From Triangularia verruculosa (taxonomy: Eukaryota > Ascomycota > Sordariomycetes > Sordariales > Podosporaceae), in the NCBI GenBank assembly GCA_033296885.1, contig MU863877.1:558001-622000 (forward strand): a stretch of DNA of 64,000 bases, in the 5' to 3' direction. The notes below the pieces were generated by a model. That model worked only from the letters and a program-made list of their open reading frames with translations, was not told where the DNA came from and made no database searches. The stretch's first letter is position 1, and every line of letters starts with the position of its first letter. The translations under genes and the position numbers were made by a program. Below are positions 42,357 to 55,100 of the stretch, one piece after another.

Positions 42357-43605
42357 TCACTCCCACCCCCTCTTCTTCACCAACCACCTCACCCCATAAA
42401 CCAACCCCACCAAAACCGGCACCTCAATCAGCGGTCCCACCGTGGCCGCCAGCGCCTGATCACTGTCCGCCCCAAACGACGCCACCGCAACCGCAATCGC
42501 CAGCTCAAAGTTGTTGCTCGCCGCAGTAAAGCTCTGAGTAACGCTATACTCGTACTTGTACCCCAGCTTCCTGCACGCGAACAACGTGGCAAAGAAAATG
42601 ACGGTAAAATACACAATCAACGGCGCCGACGCCCTCACCACCGAGACGATCTGATGAACAACCTGCTTCCCCTGCGAAGCAAACAGCACGAGAATGGTGT
42701 ACAGCAACCCAATGAGCGAGAGAGGCGAGACGATAGGGATGAACTTTTTGTTGTAGAACTCGGGTGAGGTCAGGAAGAGCAGCCCGAAGCGGGTGACGAT
42801 TGCGGCAGCGAGGGGGATGCCGAGAAAGATACCGACCGAGGTCGCGACGGTGGAGTACGAGATGCTGATGGCGGTTGAACTGTTGGGGTCGAAGACGCGG
42901 ATGAAGAGGAGCGCGAGGGGCGCAAAGAGGACGATTTGAAGGAGTGAGTTGACGGCCACGAGGATGGCGCAGTAGTCGCTGCTGCCGTTGGCCTGTTTGA
43001 CTGTCAGTACCATCTTCGTAAGATAACGATGAAGGGGAACATACCAGATTATTCCAAATCAAAACCATCGCAATACACCTCGCCACACCAACCAGAATCA
43101 ACCCTTGCCTCAGCCCCTCCTCATCCGGCAGAAACGCCCACGACAGTCCCAACATGAACAGCGGCGCCACCACCCAGTTCACCACCACGCTGAACGCTAG
43201 CTGCACCCAGACTTCTTTTTCCTGGAAGACTTTGTGCAGGGTTTCGTATTTGACTTTGCACAGAATGGGGTACATCATCACCAGCAACCCTACTGCAATA
43301 GGCACCGAGACATCAAAAAATGTTCCTCGGTGTAGGGCCGGGCCGGTGTTGGGGACAAAGTTGCCCAAGAGGATGCCGATGAGCATAGCCAGAAAGATCC
43401 AGAGGGCGAGGAAGCGGTCAAGGAAGGAGAGAGATTGGAAGGTGGAGAGGTTCTTGTTTTCGACGCATGGTGGGAGGGGTTGTTTCTCTGGATCATTATT
43501 GCTCGGGGTGTTGGTCAGAGGGGTGGTGTTGATGTCGTTGCTGGTCTTCTCGTTGTTGGTGTCGGGAGGTTGATAAGGAGATGGGTTAGGGTTGATGGTG
43601 GACAT
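42357..43605 (-). CDS. acr3: arsenite efflux transporter ACR3
   Basis: Plasma-membrane arsenite carrier of the ACR3/BASS superfamily, 398 aa (yeast Acr3 is 404). Two exons: 43605-43045 and 42992-42357. The intron is 52 nt (42993-43044), donor GTATGT, branch TACTGAC, acceptor AACAG, and it joins MVLIWNNL to ANGSSDYCA. The conserved TM4 segment GVARCIAMVLIWN carries the Cys required for transport in yeast Acr3, and AVNSLLQ and TAASNNFELAIAVAV match the later conserved helices. Ten transmembrane helices are expected and hydrophobic segments agree. The first ~60 residues are hydrophilic (Asn/Thr/Pro). It is divergent from CYP505 across 1.42 kb. No arsenate reductase or ArsH-type gene is adjacent in this window. 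Confidence 0.95.
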
Positions 43606-45026
43606 TGTTGTTTACTTCTCCTGAGTGGAAGGTGAGCCGTGTAAGTGAGGTCAAGGAAAGACAACAACAAATTTGTTGTGTGAGGATTGACACAAGTTCA
43701 ACCAGACTCGATACCAGTGAACAGGATTGTTTGCTGTTTTTTTTGATATTAACAGACCAAAGAGAGGAATTTGACAAGACCAAAAAAAGTCTGAATATCA
43801 ATGGTCTCTTCTTGGCTGCCATTCGGCATCAAGTTTATCAAGGTTCTCAGCCTTAACGCTCAACTGCCGAAGGCATTGGGCCAATCATGTCGAGGTAGTG
43901 ACATTCTCTCTGGTTTTGCACAACCAATCAGACGAGGGGAGTGACATTCCGGTGCCAGAACATCTGTTTGCCGTTTTGGGAGAAGCTCGGGGACTTGGCA
44001 GTGGATTCGGGTTCTGTGAAGAAGGGGATTGTTCAGAAACGCTGAATTCGACTGGATTGTTTGCGCTTTTCGAAGATTTGAAGAAAAGAAAAAAAGAACA
44101 GAGCCTTGTTGGCTTTGTGTGACCTCATCGCCGGTATGGCCGCACAAGTGCCGAGGCGCAACAAACGGTGTTCGGGATCCGGAAAGAAATCGAGCTCCGA
44201 CTCCTTGGCTTGGCTGACCGTTGGCATCTTGTATCTGTCGATCTGCCGTTGCCCGACGGGGGCGATCGTTGCATCCGATCTCGACGGGACGTTCGTATAA
44301 ATCCCGTCTGGCGGACTGAAAGTTTTGGACGATGCGATGAAGAACCTGGAAGTGCAGTTGATAGCCTCTAAAATGGAGACCAGTCTGTCCGGCTGATGCG
44401 GCAGGAGTTAATGACACTAACAGCGGAGACCCTATCCACTCAACGCAACCTCATGAAGCACAAATGATGATGGCTCTGTCATGCAATTCCCGTCTAAACA
44501 TCTGTTGCCATACGAAAGTGCCGCCTGCTCCGACGTTCCATTTGGACGGGAGGTTGCATGTGAATCCCGCTGGCGTTCGGCATGTGGGTTTCGCTTGGTG
44601 GCAGCAGTGACGACTGGGTCAATTAAAGGGATGAGACAGCCCCTTACTCAGCCCATGCTCCACCGCCTTCCTGGTCTGTCCTATACCCTGCTGCCCAGCA
44701 TTCATGCCTTGTACCAATTATCTTCACCAGTGCAACAGCATGCCAGCAAATGTCACTTGGTAATACCCAATCGGTGTTACTTCATGGCGACCTCCGGATT
44801 TGGCCTCGGTCCAAAGGGCTCGTATCAAAATGGCTGATGGACAAACGTGAAGGATTGGGATCAATTAGGGGTATTTATAACAGCTGCTGCCCACTTACTC
44901 TTTACTTACCAGGTAGTAAATATCATCAGACTTCCAAGCGTCAAGGAGCATCGAGTTTGGCTGTCATCTTTCTAAGCTTGGACCACATTCAACGACCTCG
45001 AGTACATTTTTCTTCACAGCTCTACC
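43606..45026. other. divergent intergenic region, ACR3 and CYP505
   Basis: Shared 1.42 kb upstream region. A TATTTATAA element lies at 44872-44880, 147 bp before the CYP505 ATG. Other frames here are shadows without coding character. Confidence 0.6.
44872..44880 (+). promoter_or_regulatory. TATA-like element of CYP505
   Basis: TATTTATAA, 147 bp upstream of the ATG at 45027, is followed by an ATG-free CT-rich leader (44964-45026). Confidence 0.5.
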
Positions 45027-48000
45027 ATGTCTTGTCCCTTCCATGTTGAAGGGGCTGCGAGGCCATCAGACTCATCACATTCAGAGTCGCCAAAACCAGC
45101 AACACCAACACCTGAACAGATCGGCGAGGGAGAGCCCATTCCGCAACCGCCTGAGAAATGGCTGCTCGGCAACCTTGGGGAGATCAACCCAGAGTTCTCT
45201 ATGGGATCGCTTTGGCGACTTGCTGATGTATACGGCCCCATCTTCACGCTCAACCTCGTCAAGAGAAAGATCGTTGTCCTCTCGAGCCATGCTTTGATCA
45301 ACGAGGTGTGCGATGAGAAGCGTTTTGAGAAGAAGGTTGCCGGTGCCCAGGAGGCCATCAGAGTGTTCGTCAAGAACGGTCTGTTTACATCATACAATGA
45401 TGAAGAAGTCAGTATCCTTGGACCTCAAGGCCTTGCAGCTTCAACTAACATATTTTTAGGAATGGGGTATCGCCCACAGAACACTCCTCCCAGCTTTTGG
45501 ACCCCTACATGTCCGCACAATGTTTCCCAAGATGACGGATATCCTTTCTCAGATGATTCTCAGATGGGATCGGTTCGGCCCAGACTACCGCATCTCCACC
45601 CACGACGACTTTACCCGCCTGGCCTTCGATGTCATCGGTCTTTGCGCCTTCAACTACCGTTTCAATGCGTTTTACTCTGAAGAGCTCATCCCTTTTGCCA
45701 AGCAACTTGGCGACGTTCTCATCGAGACCGGCAAGCGAACCAGTCGTCCGGAGATCCAGAACACCCTCGCCTTCCTCAGCAAGAGGCACATGATGGACAA
45801 CATCCACGCCATGTGGAAGGTTTGCGATGACATTGTGGCTGATCGCAGGGCCAACCCACGCCCTGATATTGACGACACTTTGAATGTCATGCTCAACGCC
45901 AAGGACCCAGTGACTGGCAAGGGGTTCACTGATGAGAACATTCGTTACCAGATGGCTACTTTCTTGGTGGCTGGGCACGACACTTCGGCGGGCACCATGA
46001 TGTTTCTGTTCTACAACTTGCTCAAGCACCCGGAGGCGATGCAGAAGTGCTATGCTGAGGTTGATGCTGTGTTGGGTGATAGGGAGTTGCAGATGGAGGA
46101 TATCCCCAAGCTCAAGTACATTGATGCTGCCATGAAGGAGGCTCTTCGCTTCTGCGGTCCTATCCCGGCCATTTCGAGACAGGCGAAGGAGACGACTATC
46201 ATTGGTGGCAAGTACAAGGTGACGCCCAACGAGAGTTTGGTGTTCAACCTCAAGGGTCTTCACAATGACCCAGCTGTCTGGGGTCCTGACGCAGCTGACT
46301 TCAAGCCAGAGCGCTTCCTTAATGGTGGTTGGGAGAAGTTACCGCCAAACTCGTGGAAGCCTTTTGGTACGGGTGTTCGCTCGTGCATTGGACGGTATCT
46401 CGCTGAGCAAGAGGTGCTCATTACCATGGCGATGGTGCTGCAGCGGTTTGTCATTGAGATGGCTGATCCTGACTATGAGCTGAGTAAGTTGCCCTGAGCT
46501 CTTTAACGATGGCCACAGCTACTGACACGCAACCCTAGAGATCAAATCAACTCTTACCATCAAGCCTGATGAGTTCTACGTCAAGGCTCGCAGACGCCCT
46601 GGAAAGGACCATCTCTTCAACTTCAGCGCTGGTGCTGCTCCCGTCCCGGCACCTGCAAAAAAGGCCGCCAGCGGCTTCGAGACTAACACCTCGGATCTGA
46701 AGCCATTTTCCATCTTCTACGGTGGCAACTCCGGTACTTGCAAGTCTTTTGGTGAGGACCTCGAGACCAACGCAGCCAACCACGGTCTTTCCGTCCCGGC
46801 CAAGGTCCAAAGTCTTGATGATGCCGTCGAGAACCTTAACAAAGATCACCCAGTCGTCATCGTCACCTCCTCCTACGAGGGCTTGCCTCCTGACAATGCC
46901 CGCAACTTTGTCGCCTGGCTCGAGACCCGGGCTGCTGACCCCAGTAACAGCGAGCTTCTCAAGGGTGTTTCCTACGCTGTCTTTGGCGTAGGTAACAAAG
47001 ACTGGGCATCAACCTACCACCGCATCCCCAAGCTCGTCGACGAGCTCATGTCCAAACTCGGCGCCACGCCTCTTGTTCCAACTGGCTTCGTCGACGTTAG
47101 TCAAGACATTGTTGGTCCGCTGGAGGAATGGAAACTCTCCCTCTTCCCTGCCCTCCGCGAGGCAGTCGGTGTAACAGCCGCCGTCAAAACCGAGGAACTT
47201 CAAGTCGAAATCACGCAACCTACCGCCCCGTCCAAACTCGCCGGTGAGCAACTATCCCAGGGACTTGTCCTCGTAAACAAAGTGCTCGCCAAGAAAGGTC
47301 TCGGTCCAGAGAAGCGTCAAATCGACATCCTCCTCCCTCCCGGCGTCCAGTACCGCAGCGGCGACTACTTGGCCATCCAACCCTTCAACCCCCGCGATTC
47401 CATCCGCCGCGTCCTCAACCGTTTCGGCCTGCACCCCGACGACTTGGTAACCGTCTCAGGCACAACAAAAGAGCACCTCAAATCCGAATCCGGCGGCCCC
47501 ATCTCCGTCTTCGAGCTCATCGGCACAAGAGTCGAGCTCGCCAACCCAGCCTCCCAGCGCCAAGTCGCCCACCTCGCCTCCCTCTCCTCCGGCCCCGACG
47601 CCGACAAACTCCTTGCCTTGGCATCCGACGAATCCTACGCCACCTCCGTCCTCGCCAAGCGGTTTTCCGTCCTCGATCTCCTAGAAGACTTTTCCTCCTG
47701 CAAGCTATCCTTTGCATCCTACCTCGACATGCTCAGTCCCCTCTCCCCCCGCCAATACAGCATCTCCAGCTCCCCTCTCGCTCAAAAACCCCTTCCCGAC
47801 CAGGGATCATGGTCCTTTTCGACAAGCGAGGAAGGCGTCGACCCAGAGAAATCAAGTCTGACAGCAACACTGACGTACGATGTATACCACTCCCCCTCCC
47901 TATCCCACCCAACCACCAAACCCTTCAACGGCGTCTCCTCCTCCCACCTCGCCTCCCTCCAACCAGGCTCCCGACTCCGCTGCTTCGTCCGCAAAACCAA

Positions 48001-48511
48001 CGCCCCGTTCCGTTTACCTTCCGACCCCTCCACCCCCGTCATCTTGGTAGCAGCCGGCACCGGCATCGCGCCCATGCGAGCTTTTCTGCAGGAACGTTCC
48101 GCCATCTCCACCGCTCGCGGGGGGTTCTCCAAATCGGGCCTCGGGCCGGCGGTTTTGTACTACGGCTGTCGGGATTACGAGGAGGATTACCTTTACAAGG
48201 ACGAGCTGGAGGAGTGGGAACGGGAAGGGGTCGTGAGAGTTAGACCGGCGTTTTCGAGGAGAGCTCCTGCGGAACAAAAAACGGGGCATGTGGATGAGCT
48301 GATTTGGGAGGATAGGGAGGAATTGAAGGGGTTGATCAAGGAGGGGGCCAAGATTTTGGTTTGCGGGAGTGCGGGGAGGCTGGGGAGGAGCACGGCGGAG
48401 GTGTGCTTGAGGATATATGAGGAGGAGTTCCCGGAAAGGGGGAGGGAGGGGGCGGAGGGGTGGTTGGGGAGGATGAGGGAGGAGAGGTATGTTAGTGATG
48501 TTTTTGGGTAA
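45027..48511 (+). CDS. CYP505: CYP505 fused cytochrome P450-reductase (P450foxy type)
   Basis: Self-sufficient fatty-acid omega-1 to omega-3 hydroxylase type: P450 and CPR domains in one chain, 1125 aa. Three exons: 45027-45407, 45460-46483 and 46539-48511. Introns are 52 nt (GTCAGT..TTTAG) and 55 nt (GTAAGT..CCTAG). Visible in order: Pro-rich N-terminus with PPEKWLLGNL, I-helix AGHDTSAGT, ExxR motif EALR, heme loop FGTGVRSCIG (Cys about 436), a linker with APVPAPAKK, FMN domain FYGGNSGTCKSFGEDL and SSYEGLPPDN, FAD motif PRQYSISSSP, NADPH motifs GTGIAPMRAFLQER and YYGCRDYEEDYLY, and the C-terminal DVFG. It lacks a membrane anchor, so it is probably soluble. The stop overlaps a GTAAGT sequence (GGGTAAGTA), but extension is unlikely because the C-terminus already matches the family. 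Confidence 0.96.
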
Positions 48512-51500
48512 GTACTAGGTGGTGTGCTTTGAGTAATAAAGATTGTGTGGGATTTTTTTGGTTTGAGGGGGGGATAGGAACGGATTGTTAGAGAGTTTCC
48601 GAGTTGTGGCGGGCAGTTGGGTTAGATTGGGGTGGTTGTTGTTCGTTGTATATAGCCTTTCTTTCTTTCTGTAGGTATCTCTGGTCACTCGCGTCGTACG
48701 AGACTTTATGCAAATGTTATCCATATCAATCACAAGATGTCCTTTGCAGTCAACGTCCTTTTTTTTTTTTCAAGTACTGTGTAGCTGGGCATCAAAGAAT
48801 TTGTTTTGTTCTTATTGGAAGTTGGACTTGTCAAAGCATTATTTATGAACGGAGCGCTACTACTACTACTACTACTAGTACTACTACTACTAGCTGCCGG
48901 CGCCGGCCTTGTTTTGTCAGTCTTTTTAGTCTGCTTCTGGTGTCATGTCAAAAGCGTTGATAAGCAGCCCCGTTTCGTCCGTTGCTTCTCAACGGCTTCT
49001 AGCTCCCTGGCAGTGGGCGGCGGACTTACCCAAGGGTTGGCAAGTCAGTGTTCTCCAGTTTTCTGACTCGATGAACGGTTTGAACGGTTGAACTGGCTGC
49101 GACACGGTTACATGGCAGTTACAAGGCTACCGGTAGCCCAGACCGGTGTGATAAACGGCGGCGGTCATGACCCGGCTTTTCTGTGATTGTTGATGGGTGT
49201 GCGTGCGTGGGTGCCTTAGACTTGTGCACAAAGATGTCTTTGTACCTCCTCGCGGAGAGTTTACCGACCCGTCCCTCGGGACTCGGAGAAAATCACACTG
49301 GTGCCCAGTTGAAGATGTCTAAGAACCTAGACAAACAAACATTTGTCAACAAAAGGACGCGAAAGAGCAGATCCAGACGGAGCTTTCTTGACTAAGAGTA
49401 ATATCAAGTGAAACGTCCCCCATTGTCGGAGTCCCGCCACACACTGGCTGGCCCCAAAGGCTATAAACCCCGAGACATGGCGCTTTTCGTGACGGGCCTT
49501 CTTCAGTTTTCTTCCGAGTTTCCGTTATTGTGATGATGGCGGCGGGGGCCGCGCGTATCTTCAGTCTCAGGTTGATGATGATGGCTTTTTTGAGGCTTCA
49601 GGTTGTCTCACCTGAATGGTTTACATTAGGTAGGTGCACATAGGGTCTACACTACACCCCCACGACGAAGAAGCCCAAACGCACGGCCCGGGAACACGAC
49701 ATGAAAGAAGCGGCAAGTTCAATGCAAATATTCGGAAACTGGAAGAGGATAGAGAAGAGGTATACGAGATGCAGTCCCAAGCCGAGACCTGCATACTGTG
49801 TAAGATGTAGGATGGCGTGTTCTACGCCAGCATCAACAAACTCATATGCGGTGTTTAGCGAGCATTTCATGCTTGGAAGTTATTTTCTTCCTTGCCGTGA
49901 TTGCCCGCCGGAGTTTTTGTCATAGTGTTGGGTTTATCAGGCGTCAAGGTAGCATTTCTCGGTAATCGTATCGAAAATCGAGTTAGGGGTCTGGTTGTGG
50001 ATTTGGCGCTATTATCGTGAAGATCCATCGTGAATGGTAGGGCGGCGGTGTGTTGGTTGATTTTCTCCTCGCTTGCTTTTCTGGGCACCCCAAGACTTTT
50101 TTTCTCATCTTTTTTTTGGCGCCGGCGTGGCATGTGCAGGGCTAATGCAGGAGCTACCCGAATTCGGGTGTTGACATTAGACGGGAGCGCGCGGTTCAAG
50201 ATCTGGCGTGGCTTGTCTTGGTGAGACTTTTGCAGACGGGAGACCCCTTTCTTAGCCCCCTTTTCACCCGACAAGGCGGCACTAAAATGGCTAATTGTCA
50301 ACAACGGCTCCCAGTTCTCCAGAACACGGCGCAAAGCGGTTTCAAAAAACCGAAGTCGACCGATGCGTCGATATACGGCTGTCGACTGGATGCGCTGTAA
50401 CCTCTGTTGCATGACTTTCAGCTTCCCAGTACCGTGGCTGTCGGCCAGCTCATCGTGCTTCTAGCCAGTCTCTACCACTCAACGACCTAGAGGTGGCGGG
50501 CGGCGTGACGTCGCTGCATCTCTTGCAGTAAGAGGCGCAAGGCACTTTTCCATAAACCGAAAACCTACAGTATTCAACCCCACGCCTGGTAGACGCGTCG
50601 CGCGTTTAATTGCTTGCCTATCAAAGGGTCTGGGTCTCAGTGTATACATATGTAGGTCTCAGACATCTGAGGCTCTATCAAGGGCCGTTGGGCTTTTAGC
50701 AGGTGCTTGTTTTCTGGATTCCACACGTGGCGGTGGAGGGGGAAAAGAGGAAAATCTTTCAAAGTCTGTTCCAATTCCGTTTCTGACCCATGCTGTCGGA
50801 TTTTGGGTTGTTTTGGGGGAAATTGTTTGATCGGCCCCCGATCCTTCTTCCGTCATCACTCTGTTTGGGTGCCATCGATGCACAACATAAATCAGGAGTT
50901 ATGGAGTTTTTCTTTGTTCACCGCGCATTGTAGAAATGATCGATTCCGGTAAGGCTTCTATCCACTCGGCTCGTATCAATTCAGCTGGACCAGCATCGTT
51001 GATGTTTTTATGTCTTGGCATAACTCGTTGTGCCTGCCACAACATGGTAGCCTTGTTCCCCGCATCAACTTATGAGGTAAAAGATGCTTCTGAATTTGAC
51101 CATCTGGACAATTGGATGGTAAACAGCCCGACTTGTGACTTGAATTGACTTTGTACACAAAGCAGAGGTGAGCGCTCAGCGAACGACTGGAGCCAAGGTC
51201 CATCAGTCTCCTGCAACGGATCGGTCGCTCAGCCTGCTTGGCGCAGCCCTCTTTAGTGTATAGGGCGCCTTTAGCGAAGAGCACACCCGTAGCCTCGGTG
51301 TGGCCGCCTCCGATCGCCTGTTCGTCTCGAGTGCTTCATGAACCATCCGAGCGCAGGCACAGCTTTGTTTTGGGTCGAGTTTGCTGTTTTGGTAACGGAC
51401 ACAGAGAGACGAACAACAGGCGCCATCCCGCCTCTTCTCTGCACACTGCTCCGTCTTCCACCCAGATCGACAAGGCCAATTGCCTTGTCCGAAGTGCTGC

Positions 51501-52157
51501 ACAGCTACGAGTACGGTAAATAGGGCGCTAGGCTGGCCGCACTGGCCCCTTGCTCGTCCCAATTTGCATCACTCTCCTGTCAAGCTGCCAAGTTCCCGGC
51601 CTGGCAGAGCGCGCGACTGACAATCTCCACTGGGCCGTGGAGGTCGTGGAGTCGCGAGTCAAGCTGAGCCCGGTCACCTCGAATGCAGCTTCGATATTAA
51701 ATCGTGTCTGCCCTGATCTCGCCTGGGGCCTGCCCGCAGCCGATCCCGAGCCTGTGATTTTTTCGCTCTCTCTCTCTCTTTCTCTCTGTCGCACATCAAC
51801 TGCACCACGGCTTTTTTAACGTTTACTTACGTCTTTCGTTACGTCTGAGCTGCCCGCCGGACCCGCCAAGCCCCTCGGCTTCCCGTCATCTACACATCGC
51901 CATCGCCGCTCTGTCTGACCGAGAGACACTCGAACAGGTCGAATAGGAAACATAGCGTCGTCATCACGCCGTTACTCGGAGCAGCGATCGAAACGAAGGA
52001 CCATGCTTTGAGGGGCTTTGGGGCAGATCGAGGCAGCAGAGTCGCAGCATTCCCTGACTGCGAGGGCTGCCAGCAGGTTTTCCGGCATACACGGCACAAC
52101 ACCCCTGTTGGCGAACCACTGCAATCCACGGAGTCGACAGCTGTTTGAGACAGAGCA
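48512..52157. other. long intergenic region
   Basis: 3.6 kb between CYP505 and the DUF1765 gene. Contains a CTA microsatellite (48858-48892) and a CT-rich run (51766-51787). Several medium frames on both strands are probably chance. No RNA gene, repeat copy or domain was recognised. Confidence 0.55.
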
Positions 52158-55100
52158 ATGAGTGGCCCGACACTGACCATGACGGCGCCCGCTGTGGACA
52201 CCAGCACGCCATTACCTTTTCACCGCTCGCACTCTTCACCACACGTGCTGCCTGCCTCTCCTACTACCGGTACGGCCATCACCAAACACCAAACCCCGCT
52301 CGAGCTCAGAGGGCCCGATGCGACCTCGCGCCCGCCTGCCGCCAACATCAACAAGGAACTGCCAAGTCTGCCCTTCTCCGATCCCGAGTTTGAGATTCCC
52401 TCGTTTGATTTTGATTTTTCTCCCGAGTTCAAGAGATCCTTTAGTTTCTGCAGCGACAAGCTCGAGTCGCCCACCGTTACTGTCGTTACCGCCCCGGAAA
52501 CGAGGCTACTGCCCATCGCATCCACTGAAGCTCCCGCTGAGCCCACCAAGCCAATACCACCCCGAACCTCGCCCAAAAATATCGACAGCTACCACCGCAA
52601 CAGCACCAACACCGCGCCCACCGTGGCTGCTGTTCCGCGTGCCGAGGGGCACGGCCGTAGCCGGAGCAAATCAATGATTGACCGGCCGCTGTCGTGGCTT
52701 CCGAGCTCAAAGTCGAGTCCCAACGTGCCCACGTCCCAAGAGCTGTGTCCACAAGTGACAAAGAGCCATGTGAGCGTGTCGACTGGGGATCTTGGACCGC
52801 ACAGCCAGCTTGAGAGGCCCAGGACAGTTGAGTCCTTTGCCGATTTCGCCAAAAAATCTTGGATTTCAAAATCCCAATCTCCTTCACCGCCAACAACTCC
52901 AGAACGTCTCCGGCATGAGAGCCGTGAGCCCTCCACAGAAAGGAAAAAGTCGCCCGTCAAGTCCAGGTTGACATTACGCACCAGAGCACGATCGGACGAC
53001 GATTCTTCTCGCGAGGCTGCTGCTGAGCCACAGGGCAGCAGCAGTACAAGCCGTGTCTTGAGCCGTGCCAGTGTGTATCTCACGAGGATAAAGCAAAGGC
53101 CTCAAAGTGTGTTTTCCAGAACATCCTCTCCGCTCTCCCTTTCCGCCTCATCCTCCATCAAGAGCTCCAAATCAAGTGACTCTGAATCAGCCAGTCCTGC
53201 GACAGCCGCGCCCAGTGTCAAGCCTGGCCCGGCCAAAAGTAGTCTTGCCCCATCGAGCCTCCCCAGATCTGCTGTTATTGCCAACAACAATGCTTTTGCG
53301 CATGTGGAATCAGCACCATCTCGCAGCTCTTCCCACCGGACCTCGTCCTTAGAATCGGACCTGGACACGGAAACGACTGCGACCACCAGCGCCTCTTCCG
53401 AGATTGCTTCTCAGGGCACAGCTGACACCAACATCACAATGCCACATCCGACATCCCGCGACCCTCTCTGGGGCACCTTCCGAACGCTCGATGGTGAATT
53501 TGCCAGGTTTGCTGCGAGGCCTACCACTTCGACGCGAATGGATGTTGTACGAGGCGTTCTGATGCCATTCCTCAAGAGTACCTCCCACCACCCATCAAAC
53601 TCAAGCCGATCGGTATTGAGCTCCGAGGATTTTGACCGGCGAGGCACCATTCTCAACAAGTGGTGGAATGGGCTCTTGTCGATGCTGGATGCTGGGCATT
53701 CGAGATTGCTGGCTGGAGGTTATGGACTTGCCCCCGGCATTGCTGCGCTCGGCGTCCAGTTCCCGGTTTTGCAACCGGTTGCTGGCGTTGACAGACCAAC
53801 TTTGCTCGAGGCAGCCACCATGATCATGATGCGGCCAGAATGGAGGACATGCACCAGCCAATTCCAGCCTCTGGCTGAGCGCTCTCCCGAGGAGAAGGTT
53901 CGGGCGAGATCAAACACAACCTCGACAGTCGGAAGCGATGTAGATTCGCTATTGACCGAGTCGGCCGAGCACAATGTGCGCACCATGTTTGTCAACAATT
54001 TGACAACACAAATGGCGTTGGTGGTGGAGAAAATGTCTCTCCGACACGCACCCCTTAGCTTGGTGAACTGGTGCGGCAAGGCTTGTGCTTATGCCTTTTT
54101 CTTCGTTCCGGGCATCGCCGATGTTCTGGTGCGCCTCTGGGGCTTGAATGCAGACATTTTGCGAAGAGTTGCGGACGAGTTTGGTCTGCCAAGGCGGAGC
54201 AAGGGCGAGAGCGAAGATATTGTCGCGCTCTACCCTGAGCATCTGCACAAGCTGGGCTGGTCGTCTGTGAAGACTCTGGGCGATAAGCTGCGGCTTGCGG
54301 CTAAACTGCCGCTGATGCCAGCCAAGATTCCATGGCATGGCCCCTGGGTATCAAGATGGCGCGGCGGCGAGACGGACTTGTTCTTCATCTTCTGCAAGTA
54401 CTTTCACATACTCTCCGAGCAGTTTATCTTTGAGGGTCTCCCACAGGTCGAAAAGGCGCGATCACCTGCCTTCGTCTTGGTCCACGCCCAGGTTTTGTCG
54501 GTTCTGGATAGCACCATTCACCGGCAGGCCTCGCTCGATGCCATGCTTGGTCCCCCGATTTCCGACAGCATCCACGGCGCGGACGCCACTTTGACCAGCA
54601 TCCCTGTGCCCAGCAATGTTCTGAAAGGGATGGACGAAAACAGGCTGATTGTTCTGCTCAAGGACGTGCTCTCGGAAAGTGCTGTTGGAGTAAACCACGA
54701 GATCAAGCACACCTTTGCCGAGGCCTTTGCTGCTATTTCGAAGGCAGCGGCAAAGAGGACACCGCGATTTGACCAAGCTTCGTGTTTTATGCTGTGCGAC
54801 TTTTTGGAGGAGATGCTGGTAACGCTGGACACATTCCAGAACACGGTCAATGGCAGCCCTGCAGGGTCACCGGCAGAGGAGATTGGCCAGCCCCGCTACC
54901 TGGAATTCGGCAGCACTGCTCTGTTTGTCAACTACATCGACTGGCCTTTCTGGCTCGAGGTTGGCAAGATGATGGCTGAGTCCAACAACACCATGTCTGA
55001 GATTAGGGTTCTCTCGTTCCTCTACTCGGTCTGGGACGCTATTGCGTCGGATCCGGTTCGCAAGGAGACGTTGTGCATGGAGTGGCTGTTGACGGAGGAG

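Noticed and set aside
49867..50412. Minus-strand frame of 181 codons in the long spacer before the DUF1765 gene
   Set aside because: Composition is not coding-like and no domain or splice signals support it.
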